Part shown: one piece after another, positions 52,550-63,162 of the stretch | Layout of the letters: each line of letters begins with the position of its first letter | Position numbering within the stretch: position 1 is the stretch's first letter | Source: Seminavis robusta | Taxonomy: Eukaryota; Bacillariophyta; Bacillariophyceae; Naviculales; Naviculaceae | Reading direction: 5' to 3' | NCBI GenBank assembly: GCA_903772945.1 | Contig: CAICTM010000092.1 | Span: 1-64,000 of the forward strand | Length of the DNA stretch: 64,000 nt | The notes under the pieces: generated by a model | What the model was told of the DNA's origin: nothing | The model's input: the letters and a program-made list of their open reading frames with translations, nothing else | Database searches by the model: none | Made by a program: the position numbers and the translations under genes

Positions 52550-55500
52550 TCAATACAGAGCTGCTGCATGTTGCCCTTTCTTCTTTTGCCTCTCTGCATA
52601 CTCCTCTCGATGGATGGCAATGCATCTCTTGTTGTTATTGGGCCCATACCTCGCAAGATTCGTCCGTGCAGGAGTGTTGGCACTGCAAACAGCAATACCT
52701 TCGATGACCTTTCCATTTGTCCAGAACTTGGTTGCCGACATACAATCCGGGTGGCTGCATTCGTTTCGAGTGTCCTTGCCACACACGGTGCATCTTCGTC
52801 TTGGGAATCGACTCACTACAGCATCATGGTGGTGGTGGCTGTGCTCATTATTTTGACTCCCAAAGAATCCATTCAATGAGGCGAAAGAAAGAGGTGATGG
52901 GTTACTTGATGCACAGCACGACAATGCCAATCCTTCCACAGTTGCTGCAGCGTGATCTAGCCAAGTGTTTGATCGGCCTGTGCAGCATCATTGTGAGGAA
53001 AGAGTAGTGGATAAAAACAGTCAATGACGGAAGCAAAGGAAACTTACGGTCGTCTTTTCCGTCCGGAGCAAGGTAGCTTCGTGGGTCCCGTTCATTGGCA
53101 TTGTCGCTGTACGGATTATGGATGCAGTCATACGCAAGATAGTCAGCAAATTCTTCCACTGTCAAGTCCTTCAAATTGGGACAGTGGTACTTTACGGCTC
53201 TGTAGCAGTCAGTCGCTGACATGCCAATGATCGTGAACTGGTTTCTCATCCAAGGATTGGGAGTGAGCCAATGCCTTTCAAGACCAAGTAAGTGCTGTCG
53301 AACATGATTGTGAGTGTCAATAACGTTGCTGCGGCTGAAATAAATAGAAATAGCCTCCGGTCGTGGCACCTTTCTTTGACAGACATTTTGCCACTTGTCG
53401 GTAAACTTCGCAACGTATGGTTGCCCTTGAAACGTAGACGCGGCATTGGCAGTCATTACAAAGCACTTGACTGACTTCGAATTCCACTTATGGCCAATGG
53501 CCTTGAGCTTGATGTTTGTCTCTGGTGTGATGCACTCCATTACAAGGTGTGAGCCAGCCGGATAGTCCTTCATCTGCTTCTCCAGTTGCCGCAAAGGAAA
53601 CCAACCATAGTTGGCAATAACAGCCGCAATAATCTCCGGAGCATCCGGATTCTCCCCTCTATCCTTGTCGATTACATAGGAGCCAACCTTGTCGTAGTTT
53701 GGATCTGTGGGTGGAACTCTCCACATTAATTTCAAATGCTCAGCAACCCTGACGCTTCCGAACCAAGAATCAGCGAGGACAAGATGCTTCCTTCCTGTTT
53801 CAAGCGCATTCCGTCTGGCTGATGTCGCCAAGCCTGTGTTGATACCACCGAGGATACAACGGAGAGTGCATGCTGCAGTAGCCCCGACTTCGTCTTGGAA
53901 TTCCATCGCCCTCATTTCCTTGACAGTTCGTTGAGTCTCGATGAAAAGAGTCATCTTCGTTTCTGAGCATGCTGCCATTTTGAATTCGGTTCCGAGTGGC
54001 TTTGGTTTTCGCTTTACGTAGGAAATTTTTGAAAGCTTCGACATTTTGGTTTTCCTTGGCTGAAACGAACTCATTCCTTCGTCAAGCACAATGACAGTGC
54101 TGCCGGCAACCAACTCCTTCCGAGCCTTGTTAAAATCCTCAACCAAACTTGTTAGGGGATGCCATGGATCAGATACATCGGCATCGTCGCTGTAGAAGGC
54201 TCTGAAGAGTCTCTCTTTGATCTTCTTGAATCGATCCCATGACATGTGCTTCTTGAAATTGCCCTTGCCGTCAAACTTAGACTTGTCAATGAGGAACTCA
54301 AACGGAGAGGTCACTCGCCGTGGATATTTGTGATCTTTGAAAAGCTTTTCTCCTCCGGTGTGGTTTGGACACGCAGCGAAGATAATACCCCATGTCACCC
54401 ACCACTCCTTCTCTGAAACCAGTGCAATCTTCCGCTTTGGATTCACTCTGTTGTGAGCAGACATTGCGGCGTTCAGGTTATAGAGATGCTTTCTCCAGTT
54501 GCCAGGCCACAACTTTATCAACAATTGAAGCCACGGGAAGCCATATTCAGAATCCATTGCTGTATCCAACTTATCGGCATCGAAAGAATGGAACTGCAAA
54601 CCAACGACTCCATTAACTTGGAAAGGAACAGCAGATTCTTCTGGATGAGAGTCTTCCACGGCCTTCCAAGTCATCCTTCTCATGTCCCGTACAAGCGTCA
54701 AAGCAGTGGATGGCACCTTCGATTCTGTCGTCGAAGCTCCATCGAATTGTACTTCCCAAGTTGGCGGTCCACCTTCCTCGCGATCGCTGGCAATGATCTC
54801 TCCAGACCGCTTTCGGCCATGTCGCTCCGTCACCATCTCTCCAATGTCAATGCACTGTGACATTGGAGCCTTCCTTTCCACGGTCCATCCTTCCCGAATC
54901 AGCCGAGCCTTGTCTTCCTCGTACTCGCGCCATTTCTTGGCATACTTGTCTTCATCCTCCATCCCTCCAACAATTAGCAAGTCGTTGGGATCTATCACTG
55001 GCTGGCCATCTTCATCAACAAGATCAACGTCGGTGTGTCTGGGAATATCTTCGTCAAGCCTTTGATCCGTGTCTGCTTCCTCTTCGTCGCCAGAGTCTTC
55101 ACTGACGCTGGTGTCAAGGTTGCCGGGAACGCTGGTGATGCTTCCTCCTACGCTTCTTGCTTCGATAAATGAATGGTTGGATGACTGGACGGATACATGC
55201 TCCTCTGACTGGATGGGATCAGTGTTGGATGATTTGATTGATACATGGTCTGAAGGTTGGATGGATGAATGGTCAGATGATGAGTCGAGCGATATTGGAT
55301 GTTGTTCCTCCTCCTTCCTTGCTGCCAGTTTTGCACGCCGACGATTGACTCCAGCCATGAGAAGTTCCTCGTCGTCGCTCTCATCGCTGCTCTCAGATTT
55401 GGAATCCGCATTCTGTCGCTGTTTTGGTGGGGACGGAGCCATGGGGGGATCAATGGCTGCTGCGGGTGGATTGGGAGGCTCGACAGCTGCCGCGGGTGGA

Positions 55501-55874
55501 TTGGGAGGCTCGATGGCTGCAGGTGGATTGGGAGGCTCGATGGCTGCAGCGGGTGGATTGGGAGGCTCGATGACTGCCACAGGTGGAGGTGTCGCTTCTT
55601 CTGATGAAGACTTCTTGGCTGCCGACCGTTTGTCCTTGCGCTTTGGCTTTGGTTGGTGTGGTGGCACCTTGGCTTCGGGGAATGCTTCCTCGGGCTTGAG
55701 GTGTCTCAATTGTTGTGATTTCAACGTTTTGACATCGGAAGGGATTTCATTTCCTTCCTCGTTGACGGGATGAACAACCCAGGTCTTTTCACCACTGGCC
55801 TCTTTGATGATGGCTGGGACGTTGCCAGCCTTGATGATGACCTTTACGCCCTTTCCGAAGCGTCGGTTTCCCAT
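52550..55874 (-). CDS. piggyBac-type transposase (PGBD-like), two exons
   Basis: Exons (minus) 55874-53048 and 52815-52550 join to about 1030 residues. The catalytic core shows the piggyBac pattern: VLDEGMSSFQPRK (first Asp), HLVLADSWFGSVRVAEHL (second Asp) and VIDTHNHVRQ (third Asp). The second exon adds the Cys-rich C-terminal finger of the family (CTVCGK, CSHPDC, then GIAVC). The N-terminal third is acidic and Ser-rich and has a run of about five EPPNPPAAAI-type units. The frame is fully open, so the gene is either recently active or kept as a domesticated PGBD gene. I did not find convincing TTAA-flanked inverted ends. An alternative start at 55970 adds 32 residues; I prefer MGNRRFGKG. 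Confidence 0.85.
55440..55580. repeat. Coding minisatellite for EPPNPPAAA units
   Basis: About five copies of a roughly 30-36 bp unit with GGTGGATTGGGAGGCTCGA on the plus strand, all in frame in the transposase-like gene. Copies vary slightly in length by whole codons. Confidence 0.85.
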
Positions 55875-56455
55875 CGTCGATATCCGGAAAAGAAAAAGAG
55901 TGGTGATCGATCGAAGCAACTGGTCGCACCAACCACACCAAGCATCCGTTGGCACACCATCGTTGCTCACTCATAAGCTTCAAGATCATTCCTTGGCTCG
56001 TTGAGGGCTCCGATTGCTTCGCCATGGCCATGTGTTTTCTCTTTGCTGCGCACCTTTCGGAATGATATAAACATCTTCGTGCCTAATAAAAGTGGTATGA
56101 ACCGCGAAAAATCGAATTTGCTTCCAGTGGTGTTTGGCTGGTTGGCGCAGAATCAGACTAAGTAAAATCTGTATGACGTCATTATAATTTAGCCACTACG
56201 AATATTCAATACACTCGTTCGCGGAAGATTGAGCTTCCAGTCGTCCACAATCGGCAGCAGCACCACACAATAAAGCAACTGCACGATGGCAAACAGATCA
56301 AATTGACTGCAAGCAAGATGGCGATTCTTCTTTCCAACCAACGACTACAAACGATGTTTAGAATGTGCTGGAGCCGGGGCTTTCAAGGTTAGCAAGCACA
56401 GCAGAAAGATTCTCGACTTTTTCCTCTTCATAGTCGAGGCAAAGTTCCGAAGCAG
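55875..56455. other. Intergenic region, nothing recognised
   Basis: Upstream of the piggyBac-type gene. If the gene is still an element, one terminal repeat should lie here; I saw none that I could support. Confidence 0.45.
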
Positions 56456-57040
56456 TCAAATAGGCGGTCTCTTGACTGAAGCCCTGGTCGTAGGCATGAC
56501 AAAGGAACCTCCGGCGGAACCTCCACCTCCGGTGGCTTTGAACGGAGATGGAGATCCCATGCTTGTGTCGGCAGGAGACGCGAAGGGCATGGGGGTGTTT
56601 TCACTCTTATTACTCTTGTTACTCTTGACGCTCTCCGGACTGAGAAATCCAACCTTGGTCACACGCTTCGCCATGGGAGTCTCATAGCCTTCATCCTGAC
56701 CTTCCTTCTTGTGGACAGATGGCATGACAAACTTGAGCTCGATGGGAGGGCCGTCCTCCATTGTAAAGACAATTGTATCGTCTTCTTGGATCTTGACACT
56801 TTTGGCCCCATCGATAGACATGGCCATTTTGACGGGCTGGTTGGTGGAAGTCATGATGGTAGGCTGCACTTTGTTTCCTTGGCTTGCTTCGTTTTGTGTG
56901 ATGCTGCTCACCGGTACTTGCTTCTTTCTTCTCACCAAAAACCTTGCAGTCCGAGCGGTCGGAGCCACCCGAAAATTTCTGACACATGAAGAAAGATTCT
57001 TTTGGTTCCTTTTTAAAACACTTGGTTTTGGCGGTTCCAT
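56456..57040 (-). CDS. Unknown small basic protein
   Basis: Up to 194 residues, single exon, not recognised. The best-looking part starts at a Met near residue 63 (MTSTNQPVKMAMSIDG) and contains VKIQEDDTIVFTMEDGPPIELKFVMP, a small beta-rich block, then a Ser/Lys-rich tail (FLSPESVKSNKSNKS, SPSPFKATGGGG) rich in SP sites that kinases could use. The upstream residues may be a leader. It is divergent from the next gene: 91 bp separate the starts, or 278 bp if it begins at the inner Met. Confidence 0.45.
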   Translation of the reverse strand: MEPPKPSVLKRNQKNLSSCVRNFRVAPTARTARFLVRRKKQVPVSSITQNEASQGNKVQPTIMTSTNQPVKMAMSIDGAKSVKIQEDDTIVFTMEDGPPIELKFVMPSVHKKEGQDEGYETPMAKRVTKVGFLSPESVKSNKSNKSENTPMPFASPADTSMGSPSPFKATGGGGSAGGSFVMPTTRASVKRPPI

Positions 57041-57131
57041 TCGGCGGGTACAGATTTAAACCACCCAGAAAAGATAGTGGACCGCATCAACGGAGGCAAC
57101 CGAGGATGTCTACTCGCTCTCATTATCCACG

Positions 57132-57638
57132 ATGGCTGAGTTTTGGACAGCAGTCGAAGTGCCCAATCCTACCAATGGAGCGGCTGCTCCTTTGCCGATT
57201 TGCTCCAAACCTGAGGGGCCGCGTCAAGCCCATGCCATGGCGTCTATCCGCTGGGAGATGTACATTGGCTCCAAGCATCACTCCAAGGGTCGGATTGTGT
57301 TGCAGGAGCGACACGACAAGAAGAAATGCATCCCTCGCTATCGTTTTCTTCTTGAGGCTCGCCGCATCTCCATGGATGGCTTGAGAATGAGTGATGCAGT
57401 CTACTTTGAGAGTCTTCGACTTCCAGTCATGTGCAAGTGGAAGTCTGAAGCCAGTGTGGAGGCTACGGTCATGAGCAAGAATCGCCTTGGCAAGGTTGTG
57501 TTACTTGAGTTTCCTCCGAACGTCTTTGGCATCAAGAAGATCGAAATCAACACGACATTGGCCGGAGGACACATCATGGGAGAGGCTGTGAAGCTTGCCG
57601 AGAAGGATCGCAAAGCTATCCTCTTCGGTGGAGCCTGA
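57132..57638 (+). CDS. Unknown protein of 168 residues
   Basis: Single exon, not recognised. The composition is that of a real protein: a Pro/Ala-rich start, then a compact alternating hydrophobic region (WEMYIGSKHHSKGRIVLQ, YRFLLEARRI, DAVYFESLRLPVMCKW, KVVLLEFPPNVFGIKKI) that looks beta-rich, and a final helix ending AILFGGA. No targeting peptide. Function unknown. Confidence 0.5.
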   Translation: MAEFWTAVEVPNPTNGAAAPLPICSKPEGPRQAHAMASIRWEMYIGSKHHSKGRIVLQERHDKKKCIPRYRFLLEARRISMDGLRMSDAVYFESLRLPVMCKWKSEASVEATVMSKNRLGKVVLLEFPPNVFGIKKIEINTTLAGGHIMGEAVKLAEKDRKAILFGGA

Positions 57639-59464
57639 ATATCAACACACAACAACAGCAACAGCAACCATGGCTGCCTCTTGTTGCGGCTGCATCCAAC
57701 AACCTGCTTCCACTGGTTTCAGTTTCCCACCGGTGTATTTTGGCGAAAAGTGAGACTTTTCTGGGAAGTTTATTTTGTCAGCAGCTGCGCACAACACAAT
57801 TCAACGATGACAATGGCCATGCTATCGACGGCAAGATCTCCACAACTACTAAACCAATAGTCAATGCGACTGTATCAGCAGTTAGCCCTACATGTCTACT
57901 TTCATATACCATTTGGAAGCCACTGCAACGGAGGTCTGTAGCCAAAGCCATGGCCTCTGCCGTAACAGCGCTCGTTGTCCACACTTGTGGATGGCAGTCA
58001 GCACAACACTGCGAGGCACTAGGACGCACCCAGCTCAGGGGAGCGAGCCAAGAGAATTCATCACGCCATGACTACAACATTATTTGTGGTGTTGCGGTGG
58101 ATGCTTGCGTGCTTTGCTATGAAGCGTCCATCCGGTAAATCAAATCATACTACATGTAGCTAGTAGTTTAGCAGGAAGGGGACAATCACTATGGCCCCGT
58201 GCATTAACATGACTGGCCAGCAGGCATACCGTACGGTGTGTTACGTGGAAGCAAATAAATATCGATACTTCAAGCGACACAGCAAGGTTTGGTACGACAA
58301 CTGGATGATTGAAGATTCGAGCTAGCTAGCTCGATAGAGGGATCCGATGTCCGCTTCCCTGCTGGGTTGTCCGAGGTGTGGCAACGTGGCTGCGCGTTGG
58401 GTGTTGATGCCTCGCACCTCCTCGGCATACTCCCTGACATGGTCCCTGACGGGGACTCTACTCTATTCAGGAGTTGTCAGTGATAGCTTTGAAGTCGCTT
58501 TGAAGTCGCTGGTGGGCACACTTGCTACGATGTCCCAAGACCTCTCTATCATGAAGCATCTCTTCTTTGTTTGCTTCCGTGCACGACCTGAATTCTTGTT
58601 GCTTGGAACTTGTTCTGTGACATTTTTAGATAAATTTTTTGTTGTTGGAACTTTGACATCGGAATTTTTTGCTGGGGACTTTTTGGCTGCGCGCAGGCAC
58701 AACGTTCCGAGGAGGGATTTTGGGTCACAATTGCGGGATCAGACCGCTGTCGCAATGCGTTGTTTGTCCGTGTTGGAAAAGGGGGAGTAGCAAACGGCAA
58801 CAGCCGCCCCAAAATCTGCTTGGCGGGTGTCAGAACAAGCGACGTGGGAACGAAGGAAGTGTTTAGAATTCAGACGCCTTCCGGAGGAAAGCCATCAGAA
58901 TTTTCGCGCTCTGCAATTTCACAGAGAGCGAGCCACTCCCGAAATTCTAAAGTCATTATGACTGTAAACATTCTGATTGATGTCATTGATTGTTAATTCA
59001 TGATGTACCAGTGACCACGGGATTCAAGAATTCTATTAACAAAAGGCCACAAGAGGCCACGTTGCATCCGAGAAACACAACAACTTCTTTCGTGCTCTTC
59101 GTCCAATCACATTGCTCTCCGAATTGTTCGGAGACTCCACCCAAGCATCTGTTCGAGGACCTTCCGCTTCCAAACATGCATCGTTGAGAATTTTAGCTTC
59201 AAAGAGAGAGCGTCATCATTCAAGAAACAAGAGTGCTTAGGAAAAAACCCGTATGAGCGGACCGGACTGCAAAACAGCACAAGACCCAATGTGCCATCTG
59301 TCGACGGAAGGACCGAAGTTCTTGTGCGAACTGGACAACAGAACCGCAGCAAACAGTCTCTGGTAGTTGACTCAGACAACTCATAAATTTCGAGAACAGA
59401 ACAACCCTTTCATCGAAACCCACTCGACTATCCGTACAATCAAACAGACAACCAGAACTAGACT
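57639..59464. other. Intergenic region, nothing recognised
   Basis: Short frames on both strands only. The right end contains the leader of the plastid protein at 59465. Confidence 0.45.
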
Positions 59465-60343
59465 ATGAGATCGCCATCACGCAACAACAACGACAGCCTT
59501 TCTACCATGGGCTACCTTACCATGATTGTAGCCTTAGCACCCAGTGTAGCTGCCTTTTCGGGTGTGCAGACGAGAGCAGGGGCTGTATCTTTGCAAAATT
59601 CCGATGCTTTCGGTACCGATTCTACGTGTCTTCCACGCAGCCGAAAGACCCATCTCCACTATACATCGGGTGCTAGCCATGAACACACCATTAACGCTTC
59701 AAGCTCTCCCAAAGAGACTACTTGGTGGAACTCCATCTTTGCTAGAGAAGAGTCTTCGGCAGCGGATGACTATCTAGAGTTCTTGGACAAACGCTACAAC
59801 CGTATCTTGCACGATGAGAATGAGCAACCCAATGCTTCTTCTTCCCAAGGCTTCTCGGTCCTCAACTGGCTCAACAAAGGGGGCAGTCAGGAACTAGCAG
59901 AAGCTGCCGACAAGTCCGACGATGCCCTCTACGTGTTGGGTGTCGCCAACTTAGCCAGCAAGAAGCTCCTTCAAAAGCATCATTTGTTGGGACGGCAAGA
60001 ACAGGATCTAGCTTCCATGGCGCCCAAGACCATGTTCACCGACGCGGAGATTGTAGATTCCACTCCAGCCTCTCTCAAACCCGTGGTGGCCTTTCTCCAG
60101 CACGTGGCTCTCCGCCGACAAGCTTTGGTTCAGAGACAGATGCAGAGCGTCCGCCTTTTCCTCGCCTTCCTTTCAAGATCGATCATGACCGGCCCATCGA
60201 CAGCTGTCCGAAAGCTGTTTGCCATGGGCGGTGGTAAGAAATCGATGGCTTTGACGATCGCAGCTTTGGCTGCCATGTCCGTCTTACTCCGTCCCTTTGT
60301 GCGAGTTGTAGCCAATGAGACTATCAATGCCGTGAGACCCTAA
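59465..60343 (+). CDS. Plastid-targeted unknown protein with a C-terminal membrane span
   Basis: Protein of 292 residues, single exon, not recognised. The start has a hydrophobic signal region (TMIVALAPSVAAFSG); AAFSG fits the ASAFAP plastid junction with Phe after cleavage. A Ser/Thr-rich transit-like segment follows. The mature part (about residues 85-260) is mainly helical (YLEFLDKRYNRIL, LASKKLLQKHHLLG, VVAFLQHVALRRQALVQRQ), and a TM span (ALTIAALAAMSVLL) lies near the C-terminus. Likely anchored in a plastid membrane; function unknown. The in-frame Met at residue 15 (MGYLTMIVALAP) would give a cleaner signal peptide and is an alternative start. Confidence 0.6.
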   Translation: MRSPSRNNNDSLSTMGYLTMIVALAPSVAAFSGVQTRAGAVSLQNSDAFGTDSTCLPRSRKTHLHYTSGASHEHTINASSSPKETTWWNSIFAREESSAADDYLEFLDKRYNRILHDENEQPNASSSQGFSVLNWLNKGGSQELAEAADKSDDALYVLGVANLASKKLLQKHHLLGRQEQDLASMAPKTMFTDAEIVDSTPASLKPVVAFLQHVALRRQALVQRQMQSVRLFLAFLSRSIMTGPSTAVRKLFAMGGGKKSMALTIAALAAMSVLLRPFVRVVANETINAVRP

Positions 60344-61131
60344 ATGGATGTCTGCATCAATGAATGACTGGATCGCCATTGACTGTCAATGTACGGTACG
60401 ACCTAGAGTGATGAGCGCGTATATGTTTTGATTGTTTCGCCATGGATCAGTACACCCAAAAGATAGAACGAAAGAAAGAAGAGTGTCTCCGCGTTTGTTT
60501 GTTTGACTCAAAAAGATTTTTCATTGGGAGCTTGAGACAAGAGAGTCTCGCTCCTACCACATACACACACACACATTAAACCACAAATACAAATAATATA
60601 GAGCAAATTTCATACAAAGACTTTATCATCTCTTGTTAAGCTAAGGACCAATAGAATACAAAAACCTATCATCTCTTATTTTTTCTAGCTCTGGTTACCT
60701 GCTAGTAGCTCGCTAGCAAAGGCAGTTCGGGGCGGCTGACTGAGAGAGCATTCGGCTCATTGCCGAGGGTGTCTCTTGCCTCTCGACCAAGATAGCTTGC
60801 CATTAGGTGCCAGCCAGTGCTAGGTCGCTCCTCGTGGCACCAACGAGCTCATCGTCTTGGTCAGGTTGACACCCCATTAGAAAGCTAGTAGATCCTGGTA
60901 CTGGTACGTACTACAATCGTCCAACAAGCTCTATCAACAAGGACCAACTGCCTCCGGAATCTTTCCTGTCCATGAGAAGTCGCTTACGGAAGATGATAGA
61001 TGATCAGCACACCGTCTTCCGTAGCAGTGTGCGCAACGTCAGAGTTTTCAGCGACCGCCGATTGTAACGGTCATATTCAGTCCCTCTTCCAGTCACCAAT
61101 GCTGAGGGGAGGCACAATTGTACAATTGCAC

Positions 61132-61392
61132 AACCGTTATTCAAAGGATCCAAAGATTTTTTCAGGCTTTGCAACTCCGACCATGTTGACGCCCCGCCCT
61201 TTTGTCCGCTCAGCTACCGGGACGGACGGTACAGTCGTACGGAGTAGCTACGATACTGTAGCTGAATCAAGACCAAGCTAGAGTAGCGCAACGGTTGCCG
61301 AAAGGATCCAAAGATTTTTCAGCCCTGTGCAACTCCGACCATGACACCGCGGCCTTTTGGAATCGAATCAAGACCAAGCTATAGTAGCGCTA
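61132..61392. repeat. Imperfect direct duplication with GGATCCAAAGATTTTT
   Basis: Both copies contain AAGGATCCAAAGATTTTT, GCAACTCCGACCATG and AATCAAGACCAAGCTA in the same order. The second copy lacks about 50 bp of the middle. Confidence 0.75.
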
Positions 61393-61649
61393 CAGCGTGG
61401 AAGCAACTCGGGAAACGGCGAGAACCCAGTTGCCGTGTCCTGGTGTCAATGACCAACGGAATTGGCTGGGTTGCCTCCTCCTTGGGTCGCTTGGGTCGCT
61501 TGGGTCTGGATCTTGGCAATGATGGGCTACGAGTATTTTAGCTAGCTCCAGTACCGCCAAGCCAATAAAAGACTTGATTGCTTGGCTGCAGACTCCGATG
61601 TGGTACTTGGAGCTCAAACGATTGATTCGATTCATCCAAATTTCGCTGG

Positions 61650-62125
61650 CTGACGGCTGAGAATGGAGGGCTTTGGTTCCTGCTTGCTTCCTGCCTGAGG
61701 CCACGCACTGATAGTACGTATTAGTACGAGCAGGGTTAGTCGCGCGTCGAGAGACCATCGGCGGCCACTCCTGCCTCTCCAGGGTGGACCTAGTACTGAC
61801 ACATGGCTGTGCCTACTTTGCAAAGACAAGGACTTCTTGATCCCTTTGTCTTTGGTCGAGACGTCGAGACTCCGAGACTCCGAGTTGAGGAACTCGAGGA
61901 CAGCCAGGAGAACTACTCTTGTATGAAAATGCAAGGCTGAGAATGGGGGGTCTGCTTCCAGCCTGCCCGAGGCCTGAGTCGAGTCCACTTGCAGCCACAC
62001 CGAACTGTAATAAAGTACCCGTACTACCCGTAGTTGCAGGTGGAGAGACCATCTGCGTTGTCCCGGATGGACCTGCTCCTGTGCAAGACAAGGCCTTTGT
62101 CCTTGGTCCAGACGTCCAGACTCCA
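61650..62125. repeat. Diverged direct duplication of about 200 bp
   Basis: GCTGAGAATGG, a CCTGCC..GAGGCC segment, ACAAGG..TTTGTC and GACGTC.AGACTCC occur twice in the same order about 270 bp apart. The copies are heavily diverged, so this is old. Confidence 0.55.
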
Positions 62126-63162
62126 CTCCCAGGTGACGAAATCGAGGACAGTGAAACTGTCTACTACATGTAGCTAGCTAGACTGTTGGCATCACAGTTT
62201 CTTTTTCTACAAAAAGCATTTCCTCTTCCTTTTACTAACTTAGCCGGCTGAGATCTCCTTTCACGCACTTTCCGCCACCATTATTTTTTACAACTCCGCT
62301 ATTTACGTACTGGTAGTCTACAAGTAGACTAGATCCAGCATCATGGTACCGGTAGCTAGCCCCATTCAAGGCAACAAATTTGATTCTATTGTCTCTTGGT
62401 ACTCTACAACAATACCATTGGCTGGAGTGACGAGCTCATTGGAATACTCGAGTTTGATTTGGCATGGTTGATTCTTGTCCTCATGGCTCTGAGTCCTAAT
62501 TGCGCCAATGTCTACGGTACCGTATGAATACTACAAATACATCAACGATCGATAAAAATAAATCCAACAGACGAGGCAGCAGGTGGAGCACAACAAGCGG
62601 CTTGATTGATCATTGTATTGGCATACTATGTTGGTCCACTCGTTCGTACCGGACGGGTACGAGTTTAGCGAAGAGTGACTTCACTGGCACCAAGACAAGG
62701 GCTGAAGGCTAATTTGGGGCCTTCGGCCCACTCCATCGGTTTTAGTTCGCCACCTCGGAGTCTCGACCAAGGCAAAGGGATTGGATTCAAGAAGTCATTG
62801 GCATTCCTGGGAACGCTCATGGCGCCCATTCCCCTTCTTTGGGCACCGCTGTAAGAAGCACTTCGTCTCCAAAGTAAGCAAACATCTAATGCACAAGCAA
62901 ACTTCAGCAATCTGCAAAGAGAGGAGAAAAAGATATGGTGGTTTACATTAGGAAGAAATCCAGCTATTTATTGAACTGAAGGGATGCTGCCGGGAGCTGG
63001 CTAGCTAAGCGACCACATGCCACATATCAAATGATTATCACATGCAGCTATGACATCTCGGACTTCCGGGATTGCTCAGAGGACCTGCACTATCACAGCA
63101 CAGTAGAACGACACTGCTTGCACCTTGGCCAGTTCTTCTCAGTTTGTTGGGTAACACACGTT

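Larger units (their letters stand above)
60344..63162. other. Long gene-poor region with degenerate duplications
   Basis: No gene is seen. Two blocks of duplicated sequence occur: 61132-61289 repeated at about 61290-61390, and about 61650-61870 repeated at about 61930-62125. Short TAGC and GGTACC-type motifs recur throughout, and a small CA run lies at 60562-60576. Confidence 0.55.
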
